A stretch of 50,357 bases of DNA from a bacterium (GTDB lineage Bacteria; Patescibacteriota; Doudnabacteria; UBA920), in assembly GCA_021825655.1 (NCBI GenBank), contig JAKAGU010000001.1:1-50357 (forward strand). The letters are read 5' to 3'. Under the pieces are notes generated by a model. The model made no database searches. It was not told the DNA's origin and was given only the letters and a program-made list of their open reading frames with translations. How positions within the stretch are numbered: position 1 is the first letter of the stretch; every line of letters begins with the position of its first letter. Shown piece after piece: positions 1 through 12,222 of the stretch. Both the position numbers and the translations under genes were made by a program.

Positions 1-258
1 TTTTATTCCCAAAATTTGGTAATACTTCTGCCAAGCGGCCACGTGTTCGGGCAGGCCGCTGCTGGGCGCATAACCCAAAGCCTCGGGCTGGTAATTCCTG
101 ACGGCTTTAAAAAACGCGGGCGGCACCGCGTAGTCCGGATCGCCGCTGCTTAACGCATAAACTTTTACGCCCCGGGCCTGGGCCGCGCGCGCCAAAGGCA
201 AAAACTTGCGGATGGGCGAAGCCGGAGTCAGTTGGGCGCGTTGGGAAAGTTTGGGCAT
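1..258 (-). CDS. Class I/II aminotransferase (aspartate aminotransferase-like), N-terminal part, truncated by window edge
   Basis: Manual translation from ATG at 258: MPKLSQRAQLTPASPIRKFLPLARAAQARGVKVYALSSGDPDYAVPPAFFKAVRNYQPEALGYAPSSGLPEHVAAWQKYYQILGIK; SGDPD..PP and GYAPSSGLPE motifs are typical of class I aminotransferases. Not in the ORF track. Confidence 0.8.
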   Translation of the reverse strand, partial: MPKLSQRAQLTPASPIRKFLPLARAAQARGVKVYALSSGDPDYAVPPAFFKAVRNYQPEALGYAPSSGLPEHVAAWQKYYQILGIK

Positions 259-306
259 GAAATTTAAAATTAACATTCCCAGTTTAACAAATCCGCGGGT
301 CTAAAT

Positions 307-343
307 CAAAACCCCCGCCTCTTAAACGAGGCGGGGTTTTTAA
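307..343 (-). terminator. Rho-independent terminator downstream of rpoC
   Basis: AAAACCCCCGCCTC-TTAAAC-GAGGCGGGGTTTTT inverted repeat directly after the rpoC stop. Confidence 0.85.
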
Positions 344-351
344 ACCGAAAC

Positions 352-3300
352 TTAAATTTCTTCAGGCTTTTCTTCGGGTTCAGCCGGCGCGGCCACGGCC
401 AACAGTTCGGCTTCGCCGTCCAGTTCGCTCGGGGCCAAAGATCCGCCTTCGCCCAGCTGCAGATTTTCCCGGGCAATATTGGCGTTAAAACCCGTACCGG
501 CCGGAATCAGCTTGCCGATAATCACGTTTTCCTTGAGGCCTCTTAAATAATCGGTTTTGCCGGTCACCGCGGCTTCAATCAGCACGCGGGTGGTTTCCTG
601 GAACGACGCGGCAGCCAGGAAGGAATCCGTATTCAGGGAGACTTTGGTAATCCCCATTAACAGCTGTTCGGCTTTGGCCTGCACCTTGCCGTTCTTGGCC
701 AATTCTTCGTTCATGGCATTAAACTTGGAACGGTCCACAATTTCGCCGGGCACCAGTTCGCTGTCGCCGGATTCCAAGACGCGCATCTTGGAGAACATCT
801 GGCGGACAATCACTTCAATGTGCTTGTCGTGGATGTTTTGCCCCTGGGACACGTAAATGTCCTGGACTTCCTTCACAATGTACTTCTGCGCGTCTTCCGT
901 GCCCTTTAAGGACATAATCAGGTTGGGGTTGAGGTTGCCTTCGGTCAGCGGCTGGCCGGAGGTCACCAGGTCCCCGTCTTTGACAAACAGGGTAAAGCCG
1001 GCCGGAATGGCATACTCTTTAACCTGGTCGCTCTCGTGGATAATGTGAATCTGCCCCTTATCCACGCGCACAAAACCGTTGTTTTTGGCCTTCACGGCTT
1101 TGCCGGCTTCATCGATGTATAAAGTTTCGCCCGCGCTGACCTGGCTGCCATCTTTAATGGCGGAGTGGGCTTTACCCAAATCATAGGTGTCTTTCTCCAC
1201 ATCTGCGCCCTGGATGCGCACCATGACTTCCTTGTTGGAGAGCTTGGAAATGTACGCCTGGCCGTCAATTTCGGAAACAAAGGCCATACCTTTGGGTTCG
1301 CGCGCTTCGAACAGTTCTTCCACGCGGGGCAAACCTTGGGTAATGTCTTTAACCGAAGCGGATCCGCCGGTATGGAAAGTTCTCATGGTCAGCTGCGTAC
1401 CCGGTTCGCCAATGGCCTGGGCGGCCACAATGCCTACGGCCGCACCCAGTTCCACCATACCGTTGAAGCCCAGATCGTAACCGTAGCACAAGCGGCAGAT
1501 GCCGCGGGTCAGTTTGCATTTTAAGACCGAGCGGCACTTAACGGCTTCTGCCCCGGAATCCACAATCCGCTTGGCCATGAAGTCATCAATGCCCTGGTTT
1601 TTAGCTACAATCACTTCGCCGGTCTTATCTTTAATGTCCTCGGCAGCCACGCGGCCGAACAGCCTGCGGTCAAACGGCTTGTTCATGCGCTGGCTTTCCG
1701 CCAGAGTCACAACGTCATAATCTTCGGTGCCGCAGTCTTCGGCATTCACTACCACGTCCTGGGACACGTCCACCAGGCGCCTGGTCAAATAGCCCGCGTC
1801 CGCGGTTCTCAGCGCGGTGTCGGACATACCTTTACGGGAACCGTGAGTCGAGAAGAAGTATTCCAGCACGGCCAAGCCTTCCTTAAAGCTGCCGCGCACG
1901 GGCAATTCAATAACGTCGCCGGCCGGGTTAACCACCAAGCCTTTCATGCCGGACATCTGGGTTACCTGAGAGAAGGAGCCGCGCGCGCCACTGGACACGA
2001 AATAGTTGATGGACCCGTATTCGGGCACAGCCTTGGTCACGCTCTTGGCAATTTTTTCCGAAACGTCCGCCCAGATTTCCACCACGCGGTTTTTGCGCTC
2101 TTCTTCGGTGAGCAGCCCTTCCTGGAACTGCTGGTAGGTATTTTCCACTTCCACGTCCGCGCCTTTGAGCATTTCATATTTTTCCGCAGGCACCACCAGG
2201 TCGTCCATACCCCAGGACAGGCCGGACTTTTTCATGTAGGTAAAGCCGGTACGCTTAATTTCGTCAATCAGTTCGGCGGTGCGCTCGTTGCCCAAAGTGC
2301 GGTGCGCTTCGCGCACCAGCGCCTGGAGCTTTTTCTTGTCAAAATTTTCGTTCCGAAAGCCCATTTCCGGGGGCACAACTTTGTTGAAAATCAAACGGCC
2401 CACGTTGGTTTCGACAAATTCGCCGTTTTCCAGCCGGACTTTAATCTTGGCCTGAATATGCACGAAGTTGTTGTTGTAAGCCATAATGGCTTCTTTGGGG
2501 CTGGAGAAAATTTTGCCTTCGCCCTTCACGCCTTCGCGGATGCGGGTAATGTAGTAGCAGCCCACCACCACGTCCTTGTCCGGAGTCATGACCGGATCGC
2601 CGGACGCGGGCTTTAAGAGGTTGTGCGCGGAGACCATAATCTCGCGGGCTTCTTTCTGGGCCGGCTCAGTCAAAGGCACGTGCACGGCCATTTGGTCGCC
2701 GTCAAAGTCCGCGTTAAAGGCGGCACACACCATGGGATGCAATTGGATAGCCTTGCCTTCAATCAGCACGGGCTGGAAAGCCTGGAAACCCAAACGGTGC
2801 AGGGTCGGGGCGCGGTTTAAGAGCACGTAGTGGTCTTTAGTGACCTCTTCCAGAATATCGTAAACTTCGGTTCTGCCCTGTTCAATCAAGCGGTTGGCGC
2901 TTCTCACGTTGTGCGCATATTCGCGGCCAATCAGCTTGGAAATGACGAACGGCTTGAACAATTCCAAAGCCATTACCTTGGGCAAGCCGCACTGGTGCAG
3001 TTTTAAGTGCGGGCCCACCACAATCACGGAGCGGCCGGAATAGTCCACGCGCTTACCCAGCAGGTTCTGGCGGAACCTCCCCTGTTTGCCTTTCAGCATG
3101 TCCGCCAAAGAGCGGAGCTTGCGCTTCTGGCCCGTGGAAGCGGTAACTTCCTTGCCGTGGCGCACGGAGTTGTCCACCAGCGCGTCTACGGCTTCCTGCA
3201 GCATGCGCTTTTCGTTTCTGGTAATGACTTCCGGGGCTTTAATTTCCAAAAGTTTGCGCAAGCGGTTGTTGCGGTTAATCACCCGGCGGTAAAGGTCGTT

Positions 3301-4308
3301 TAAATCCGAGGCCGCAAACCGGCCGCCGTCGAGCTGCACCATGGGGCGCAGGTCCGGCGGAATAACCGGCAGCACGGTCACCAGCATCCATTCCGGCCGG
3401 AGGCCGGAATTAATTAGGGACTTAATCAAGCGCAAACGCTTGAGCATTTTGCGCTGCGCCTGGCCTTCCAAATTCGGCAGTTGGGTCTGCATGTCGCGGG
3501 CCAGCTCTTCCAGGTTCACTTCTTCCAAGAGGCCCTTTAGGGCTTCGGCGCCAATGCCGGCGGTAAACACCGGTCCGTACTTTAAGGACAAGTCGCGGTA
3601 GGCCAGTTCGGAAATGACCTGCAGTTTCTTAATACCCTTCAGTTCGCTTCTGGCCTGGTCGCGGATAGATTCCAAGGCATCCAGTTCTTTGGCCCAGGCA
3701 TCCTTCAGCCGGGTGACTTCCGTGTCAATTTCCGCCTGGAGCACGTCCGCATCCACTTTGCCAGCCTTGTGCGCCAGCTCGCTCTTGGCTTTGGCCAGCA
3801 AGCTTTCGTATTTTTCTTCAATGGCCTTTTTCTTGGCTTTGAATTCTTTTTCAATCTGCTCCAATGTGGCGACCCGCACCTCTTCGTCCACGCTGGTAAT
3901 AATATAGGAAGCAAAGTACACCACGCGCTCCAGTTCCTGCACGCCCAAATCCAGAATTAACCCTAACCGGCTGGGGACGCCGCGCAAAAACCAAATGTGG
4001 GCTACGGGCACGGCCAGCTTAATGTGGCCCATGCGCTCGCGGCGGACCGAGGACTTGGTAACTTCCACGCCGCACTTGTCGCAGACAATCCCCTTGTAGC
4101 GGATGCGCTTGTATTTGCCGCAATAGCACTCCCAGTCCTTAATCGGTCCGAAAATTTTCTCGTCGAACAAACCATCCTTTTCCGGGCGCTGCGTGCGGTA
4201 GTTGATGGTTTCCGGCTTGGTTACTTCGCCGTGCGACCAGTCCATAATAGTGGTCGGGCTGGCCAGCCTTAGTCTCACACCCTTGAAATTTTCTGTTAGC
4301 GTTGACAT
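352..4308 (-). CDS. rpoC: DNA-directed RNA polymerase subunit beta'
   Basis: 1318 aa; NADFDGDQMAVHVPL catalytic motif, CYCGKYKRIRYKGIVCDKCGVEVT zinc finger, GEPGTQLTMRTFHTGG. Confidence 0.99.
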   Translation of the reverse strand: MSTLTENFKGVRLRLASPTTIMDWSHGEVTKPETINYRTQRPEKDGLFDEKIFGPIKDWECYCGKYKRIRYKGIVCDKCGVEVTKSSVRRERMGHIKLAVPVAHIWFLRGVPSRLGLILDLGVQELERVVYFASYIITSVDEEVRVATLEQIEKEFKAKKKAIEEKYESLLAKAKSELAHKAGKVDADVLQAEIDTEVTRLKDAWAKELDALESIRDQARSELKGIKKLQVISELAYRDLSLKYGPVFTAGIGAEALKGLLEEVNLEELARDMQTQLPNLEGQAQRKMLKRLRLIKSLINSGLRPEWMLVTVLPVIPPDLRPMVQLDGGRFAASDLNDLYRRVINRNNRLRKLLEIKAPEVITRNEKRMLQEAVDALVDNSVRHGKEVTASTGQKRKLRSLADMLKGKQGRFRQNLLGKRVDYSGRSVIVVGPHLKLHQCGLPKVMALELFKPFVISKLIGREYAHNVRSANRLIEQGRTEVYDILEEVTKDHYVLLNRAPTLHRLGFQAFQPVLIEGKAIQLHPMVCAAFNADFDGDQMAVHVPLTEPAQKEAREIMVSAHNLLKPASGDPVMTPDKDVVVGCYYITRIREGVKGEGKIFSSPKEAIMAYNNNFVHIQAKIKVRLENGEFVETNVGRLIFNKVVPPEMGFRNENFDKKKLQALVREAHRTLGNERTAELIDEIKRTGFTYMKKSGLSWGMDDLVVPAEKYEMLKGADVEVENTYQQFQEGLLTEEERKNRVVEIWADVSEKIAKSVTKAVPEYGSINYFVSSGARGSFSQVTQMSGMKGLVVNPAGDVIELPVRGSFKEGLAVLEYFFSTHGSRKGMSDTALRTADAGYLTRRLVDVSQDVVVNAEDCGTEDYDVVTLAESQRMNKPFDRRLFGRVAAEDIKDKTGEVIVAKNQGIDDFMAKRIVDSGAEAVKCRSVLKCKLTRGICRLCYGYDLGFNGMVELGAAVGIVAAQAIGEPGTQLTMRTFHTGGSASVKDITQGLPRVEELFEAREPKGMAFVSEIDGQAYISKLSNKEVMVRIQGADVEKDTYDLGKAHSAIKDGSQVSAGETLYIDEAGKAVKAKNNGFVRVDKGQIHIIHESDQVKEYAIPAGFTLFVKDGDLVTSGQPLTEGNLNPNLIMSLKGTEDAQKYIVKEVQDIYVSQGQNIHDKHIEVIVRQMFSKMRVLESGDSELVPGEIVDRSKFNAMNEELAKNGKVQAKAEQLLMGITKVSLNTDSFLAAASFQETTRVLIEAAVTGKTDYLRGLKENVIIGKLIPAGTGFNANIARENLQLGEGGSLAPSELDGEAELLAVAAPAEPEEKPEEI

Positions 4309-4355
4309 AAGTTTTGTAAAAGTAAGAAATTAGTAATTAGTTTAAATTTGCCCCA

Positions 4356-7844
<3,489 letters not shown>

Positions 7845-8168
7845 GAAGATTATTTAATAATTTAAGGCTAAACTATAGGGTTTTTATGTGATGTTCGACG
7901 CATCACGAGAATTTTACGCAATAAAAACTTGCCCCTTTTGGCTTATTTAAAAGGGTTTTTACTATTTAATTATTGACCGCGGAAAATTTTACCATTCGAG
8001 GCTTTTGTGCCCTAAAACAAACTGCCCTGGAAACCCCAATTTCCAGGCAAATTGTTTGTTAATTTTCCCGATTTTTACGCCTGAAGCGAGTCAAACCGGG
8101 TGGTACACGTTCATCCCCTAGTCGTGTAATGTGTATAGCTAATATACCAGTTCTTGAGCCTTTGTCAA
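7845..8168 (-). promoter_or_regulatory. rpoB promoter and long structured 5' leader
   Basis: Minus-strand TTGACA (8163-8168) with TATATT (8141-8146), then ~290 nt of non-coding leader with inverted repeats at 8016-8060, 7933-7955 and 7888-7906. Confidence 0.6.
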
Positions 8169-8203
8169 GTGCTTCAAATCTTGTAAATATTTCTTAAAAA
8201 TAC

Positions 8204-8232
8204 TTGCCATGTGGATAACTTTATGATATAAT
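8204..8232 (+). promoter_or_regulatory. Sigma70-type promoter for small RNA candidate
   Basis: TTGCCA (8204-8209), 17-nt spacer, TATAAT (8227-8232). Confidence 0.7.
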
Positions 8233-8238
8233 TTAATA

Positions 8239-8306
8239 AAGGTTCCAACCCCTCGATAAGAGCCCCCGGGCTCTTCCGCAAGGATAGAGGGGTTGGTCGT
8301 TTTTTA
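8239..8306 (+). ncRNA. Small structured RNA candidate (three stems, terminator-like 3' end)
   Basis: CCAACCCCTC (8245-8254) pairs with GAGGGGTTGG (8287-8296). Inner hairpin AAGAGCC-CCCG-GGCTCTT (8258-8275), small CC-GCAA-GG hairpin (8276-8283), then TCGTTTTTT. Confidence 0.6.
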
Positions 8307-9050
8307 TTTATACTCATAGTACGTTGTAGTTCCTTTTCTAAATATTTCAAACTCCGTACCATCAACCCTATTTACTATCCTATTTTGGATGACGTTATAA
8401 GGTCTGATTTCGCCTCTTTCCCACTTAACGGCAACGGCCCAGCAACAATAATCAGCGAGTTGACAATTTAAGTCTGAACATGTTTGGTGGCAAAAAATTT
8501 CAAAAGGAATATTTTCAAAGTTGGTTTTTAGATACCTCTTTAAAGTACCTAAAATAACTTTCTTCTTGTCACCCACAAACAAAGAACCCAATACAACCAC
8601 AATCTTTTGCACCCCCGTTCCATTTCCTACAAAAATATATTTGAGCAAAGTTTTGCATAATTGTTGGTACAAACCGATCCCCGTTACCCTCTCGATAAGT
8701 TTGTCTTTTTTATAATAAACCTCTTTATAAAGAGAAGAGTGGGTTTTATTTTTTTGAGCAATAACTGAATAAATTTTGTAGGACTCACCCATTGAGGACA
8801 AAATTGCGTATACTTTGTCTCGAATTTTTTGTGCGTCCTCCGTGGCATGAAAATACTCATGGTCAACTCCTTCGGTCAATAAATCATATCGAAGTTTTAC
8901 TAATTCATCACGTTTAGTTATAGGGTCGTTTGTTACCAAACAAGTCAGTGAAAAAAATTTGGTCCCTTTTGGAGAAAAATCAAAATTTCCTGATTCATCT
9001 ATAAATAAAAATAGGGTTTTTGACTGTTCAGACATCGAACTTTTGCTCAA
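8304..9050 (-). CDS. DUF3800 domain-containing protein (putative RNase H-fold)
   Basis: LFLFIDESGNFDFSPKGTKFFSLTCLV N-terminal signature of DUF3800; an alternative start MSEQSK is 18 nt downstream. Confidence 0.8.
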   Translation of the reverse strand: MSKSSMSEQSKTLFLFIDESGNFDFSPKGTKFFSLTCLVTNDPITKRDELVKLRYDLLTEGVDHEYFHATEDAQKIRDKVYAILSSMGESYKIYSVIAQKNKTHSSLYKEVYYKKDKLIERVTGIGLYQQLCKTLLKYIFVGNGTGVQKIVVVLGSLFVGDKKKVILGTLKRYLKTNFENIPFEIFCHQTCSDLNCQLADYCCWAVAVKWERGEIRPYNVIQNRIVNRVDGTEFEIFRKGTTTYYEYK

Positions 9051-9067
9051 AACATTTGAGGCTTTAG

Positions 9068-10165
9068 TTATTTCCCAGACTTCCTTCTATTATCTTCTTT
9101 ACACAACATTTGACAATTTTCGGCGATGGTCTTACCACCCTCATGCCAAGGTTTGATGTGGTCAGCCTCCATCTCTTCTATTTCAAAATGTTTACCACAT
9201 TTTGGACAAATGCCATCTTGCTGCTCATATTTAGCCCTTTTAATATCTTGGCCAAATACCCTTAAACTCAAAGGTTTTTCGTCTCCTGTTAAAATATATT
9301 CGTAAATGCCAGACTTTTTCTGGATTTCTTCATCAGACATCAAATCCTTTACCCGCTTCTCTATTTCTACTGGTTTATATTTATCGTGCTTATGTTCATT
9401 ATAGAATTCACCCCAATTTAAACCATCCATCTCCTTACGATAGACTGTAAATACACTTTTTATCCAATCAATTACATCATTAAAATATTCCCAAAGCTCT
9501 TTAGCATTTTCATCCTTGCGGTGCTGCGCCATATAACCTTGAGCATCACCACTGCTTATCCATTTGAGGGCTGTTGCTAAATAGTCTTGTCGTTCCACTG
9601 AACCATTTACATAATCTTTTCCAACTCCATATGCAGCACAGTTTGGTTTACTGAAATATTTTTTTGCATCTGCAAGCCACTTACCAGTATGGGTTGCATT
9701 TAGTGCTTCTTGTTCGTTAAGATTTTTACCTTTAATATTGATAGTTTTAAACCAGTCCAGTATCTCCCCCTCTGTACCTTCACAAACACATATATCCAAC
9801 TCGTAGTTCCTTATCCTCTCAAGATCATCAGAGAGCATCGTGTCTACATAAATCTTATTTTGGTCTTTGTCAAAAACGTAATATTGATGGTCAAGAAAAC
9901 GACAGATGGATAAAGTTCTTTGTTGACCGTCAAGTAACTCATACTCTCCTTTAGCAATCTGAACCCAATACATAATGTTTAGAGGGTGGCCCTTTAAAAC
10001 AGTCGCTATGACAGCCTGCTCATCCGGTATATCGTAAATAAACTCGCGTTGATAAGCTGGACGAATATCTAGTTTACCACCATAACCAACAACACCGTCC
10101 CAATCTTGATCCTTATAACCATAAAAAAGATCACTAACCTTTATGGTTTTGCGAAGAGTCTTCAT
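9068..10165 (-). CDS. DUF262 (ParB-like/GmrS-like) protein with C-terminal HNH endonuclease domain
   Basis: Start adjusted to ATG at 10165 (MKTLRKTIKVSDLF). DUF262 motifs PAYQREFIYD and LLDGQQRTLSICRFL; HNH CPKCGKHFEIEEMEADHIKPWHEGGKTIAENCQMLCKEDNRRK. Overlaps the methyltransferase 3' end by 32 nt. Confidence 0.88.
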   Translation of the reverse strand: MKTLRKTIKVSDLFYGYKDQDWDGVVGYGGKLDIRPAYQREFIYDIPDEQAVIATVLKGHPLNIMYWVQIAKGEYELLDGQQRTLSICRFLDHQYYVFDKDQNKIYVDTMLSDDLERIRNYELDICVCEGTEGEILDWFKTINIKGKNLNEQEALNATHTGKWLADAKKYFSKPNCAAYGVGKDYVNGSVERQDYLATALKWISSGDAQGYMAQHRKDENAKELWEYFNDVIDWIKSVFTVYRKEMDGLNWGEFYNEHKHDKYKPVEIEKRVKDLMSDEEIQKKSGIYEYILTGDEKPLSLRVFGQDIKRAKYEQQDGICPKCGKHFEIEEMEADHIKPWHEGGKTIAENCQMLCKEDNRRKSGK

Positions 10166-11105
10166 TTTTCCCCTTTCTTTTAATAACAATCCTATCGAAT
10201 TTACGCTCAAATGTTCCATCACCATTAGCAATATAAAACCTCGCACCACCTTGCATATATGTTCCTTTAGGAGCCAGTTCTGACATCGGCCGGGCAAGCT
10301 CAAGACTTATTCCTAAAATTTCAAATTGGTCTGGATTGTATTTATCAAGAAAAGAGATGGGAACGCCCATGGCATCAAAATAATCTGATGGGATTTCTGC
10401 TGTCTTATCAACACTTATTGCATCATAGTTAATATATTTAGGGTATTTTTCTGGTACAAACTTTTCGTACAAAGGTAGTTCTTCATGGCGCTTTTTTACA
10501 TCAAGATTGGTCCACCACTGTACATTCCCAAGCTTCTCAATTTTATTTTGTGGATTAATAAATTCTTTTGGATTTACATACCCACCCCACATCTTATTAT
10601 CCTTAATATAAGGAAAAATTTCCTTATAAGTTATTGCATTTATAGGTCCGATGATTAAAAACTTTTTATTGTGACGCATCAGCTGGGCGATATATTCACG
10701 AAAAAGACTAAATGGCGGATTGGTACAGACAATATCAGATTCTTTCAACAATTCTATGCATTCAGGACTACGGAAATCGCCGTCACCTTTCAGGTCAATC
10801 TTTTGTAAACTATTCCTACCAGTAATTTCTAATCTGTAACCGTACTTTTTTACTGGGTCAAGTTGTCGAAATAAATCGGATTTAGAATAACGGGTACAAA
10901 CAAGCTTCTTAAGCCCAAAATGGTCAAAATTAAGTTTAAAAAATTCAGCAAACGCACTCTCAGCCGGATCATCACAATTACAATACACGACCTTATTTTT
11001 AAATTGTTCTTTGTAATAATTCAGCTCTCTCTGCACATCATCAAAACGAGTATAGAACTCGTCATTTTTAGCAGTTTTTGCAGATTGTAAGCTTCTATTC
11101 GCCAT
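10134..11105 (-). CDS. Adenine-specific DNA methyltransferase, EcoRI-methylase family
   Basis: AKNDEFYTRFDDVQRELNYY start characteristic of the EcoRI_methylase family; CNCDDPAESAFAEFF SAM region; CTNPPFSLFREYI (NPPF motif IV). Confidence 0.88.
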   Translation of the reverse strand: MANRSLQSAKTAKNDEFYTRFDDVQRELNYYKEQFKNKVVYCNCDDPAESAFAEFFKLNFDHFGLKKLVCTRYSKSDLFRQLDPVKKYGYRLEITGRNSLQKIDLKGDGDFRSPECIELLKESDIVCTNPPFSLFREYIAQLMRHNKKFLIIGPINAITYKEIFPYIKDNKMWGGYVNPKEFINPQNKIEKLGNVQWWTNLDVKKRHEELPLYEKFVPEKYPKYINYDAISVDKTAEIPSDYFDAMGVPISFLDKYNPDQFEILGISLELARPMSELAPKGTYMQGGARFYIANGDGTFERKFDRIVIKRKGKNEDSSQNHKG

Positions 11106-11108
11106 GGT

Positions 11109-12044
11109 TTATTTCTTTTGATAATTGGATCCAAAAGTATAATCTGTTAATTCCGCCATTGTTTTTGACTTTTTTATATCTACCAACTTGTAATATCGAG
11201 GGCCGAAGAGGGAAAGTTCTGGATTTTCTCCTAGTATTACATGGTTTTCTAGTTCAATAATATTTCCGTCATGATGAATAATATATTTTGAGGGTTTTTC
11301 CGGATAAGGCTCTATTTTAACTACTTTTGCGTAATAGCGAATTGCGCTAACAGGCGCGCCTTCATACAGTCCAACATATTTTATTTTTGAAATATTGTCA
11401 TGACTTATACGTACCGCCCACCATGCACTCTTCTTTTCAAAAGCCATTTCCCGTCCATCGCCAGTTGCCGGACAAATTAGAGTATCAAACTCTCTTGTAT
11501 CTTTTTCCTTTTTTTCTTGTTTAATCTGTTCTGGCTCTGCGTTGTCTTCTCGTAACGGTTCAAAAAGGTTAAAACCAAGGGTTGATATTAATAATTCAAA
11601 GTCTTCAAACAGGTCAATAATTGAAGCTTGTTTAAATTCACCTAGATTATTCTGATTTGGGTTCGTCTTGTTTTGAACTTCGAACCTACCAACTTCAATT
11701 GCTTTATTTATTGCGTAAGATTCCAGGAATTTTACATCTGCCTTGTCCATACCTTCTGCTTGGGCAATACAAATAACAGCCCACTTCCAAAAACTCTTAT
11801 TTACTAAGTGGCCAATAACTCTATTTTTAAAATTTTCACTTTCACCGATATAAACAGTAGACCTCTCGTCATCAAAAAGCATGTACAAAGCCGGGGTAGA
11901 CAAATCCGGCCGTGATTGGATAAAGTCAATCTTATCTCTTGGCACGACATACACACGTGCAAGTGCGTTTAAGAGATTTGCAATCTTAACACCATCAACA
12001 TCCGAATCTTTCAAAAATATTTGTATTGTCCTTGATTTTGCCAT
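11109..12044 (-). CDS. GIY-YIG nuclease family protein with additional C-terminal domain (possibly PUA/EVE-like)
   Basis: Start adjusted to MAKSRTIQIFLKD (12044). PALYMLFDDERSTVYIGESENFKNRV matches the GIY-YIG core; C-terminus KSAWWAVRISHDNISKIKYVGLYEGAPVSAIRYYAKVVKIEP is a separate compact region. Confidence 0.78.
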   Translation of the reverse strand: MAKSRTIQIFLKDSDVDGVKIANLLNALARVYVVPRDKIDFIQSRPDLSTPALYMLFDDERSTVYIGESENFKNRVIGHLVNKSFWKWAVICIAQAEGMDKADVKFLESYAINKAIEVGRFEVQNKTNPNQNNLGEFKQASIIDLFEDFELLISTLGFNLFEPLREDNAEPEQIKQEKKEKDTREFDTLICPATGDGREMAFEKKSAWWAVRISHDNISKIKYVGLYEGAPVSAIRYYAKVVKIEPYPEKPSKYIIHHDGNIIELENHVILGENPELSLFGPRYYKLVDIKKSKTMAELTDYTFGSNYQKK

Positions 12045-12045
12045 G

Positions 12046-12219
12046 TTATTTCTTCCAATCCTTAACCAACAACCCCCCTCTGACTTTCTTAACAAGAACT
12101 TTTTGCTTTTCGCGCCAGCGCAGCTTTTCCACCAATTCCACGGGCAAAGTCAGGCCCAACGAGGTTTTGCCCATTTTCTGGATTTTCCTAATGTTTTTCT
12201 CAGATTCTTTGCGGTTCAT
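12046..12219 (-). CDS. AbrB/SpoVT/MazE-like swapped-hairpin DNA-binding protein (57 aa)
   Basis: Manual translation: MNRKESEKNIRKIQKMGKTSLGLTLPVELVEKLRWREKQKVLVKKVRGGLLVKDWKK*; GKTSLGLTLPVELVEKLRW matches the AbrB consensus. Stop is 1 nt before the GIY-YIG ATG. Missed by the ORF track. Confidence 0.8.
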   Translation of the reverse strand: MNRKESEKNIRKIQKMGKTSLGLTLPVELVEKLRWREKQKVLVKKVRGGLLVKDWKK

Positions 12220-12222
12220 ATA

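Noticed and set aside
1843-2616. 257-aa plus-strand ORF antisense to rpoC
   Set aside because: Lies entirely within rpoC; His/Phe-rich composition typical of the antisense frame of GC-rich coding DNA; no family resemblance.
8174-8365. 63-aa minus-strand ORF at the end of DUF3800
   Set aside because: Runs across the sRNA hairpin and DUF3800 stop in another frame; no coding signal.
10166-10303. N-terminal 46-aa extension of the DUF262-HNH ORF
   Set aside because: This segment is inside the MTase coding region; the ATG at 10165 gives the natural DUF262 start.
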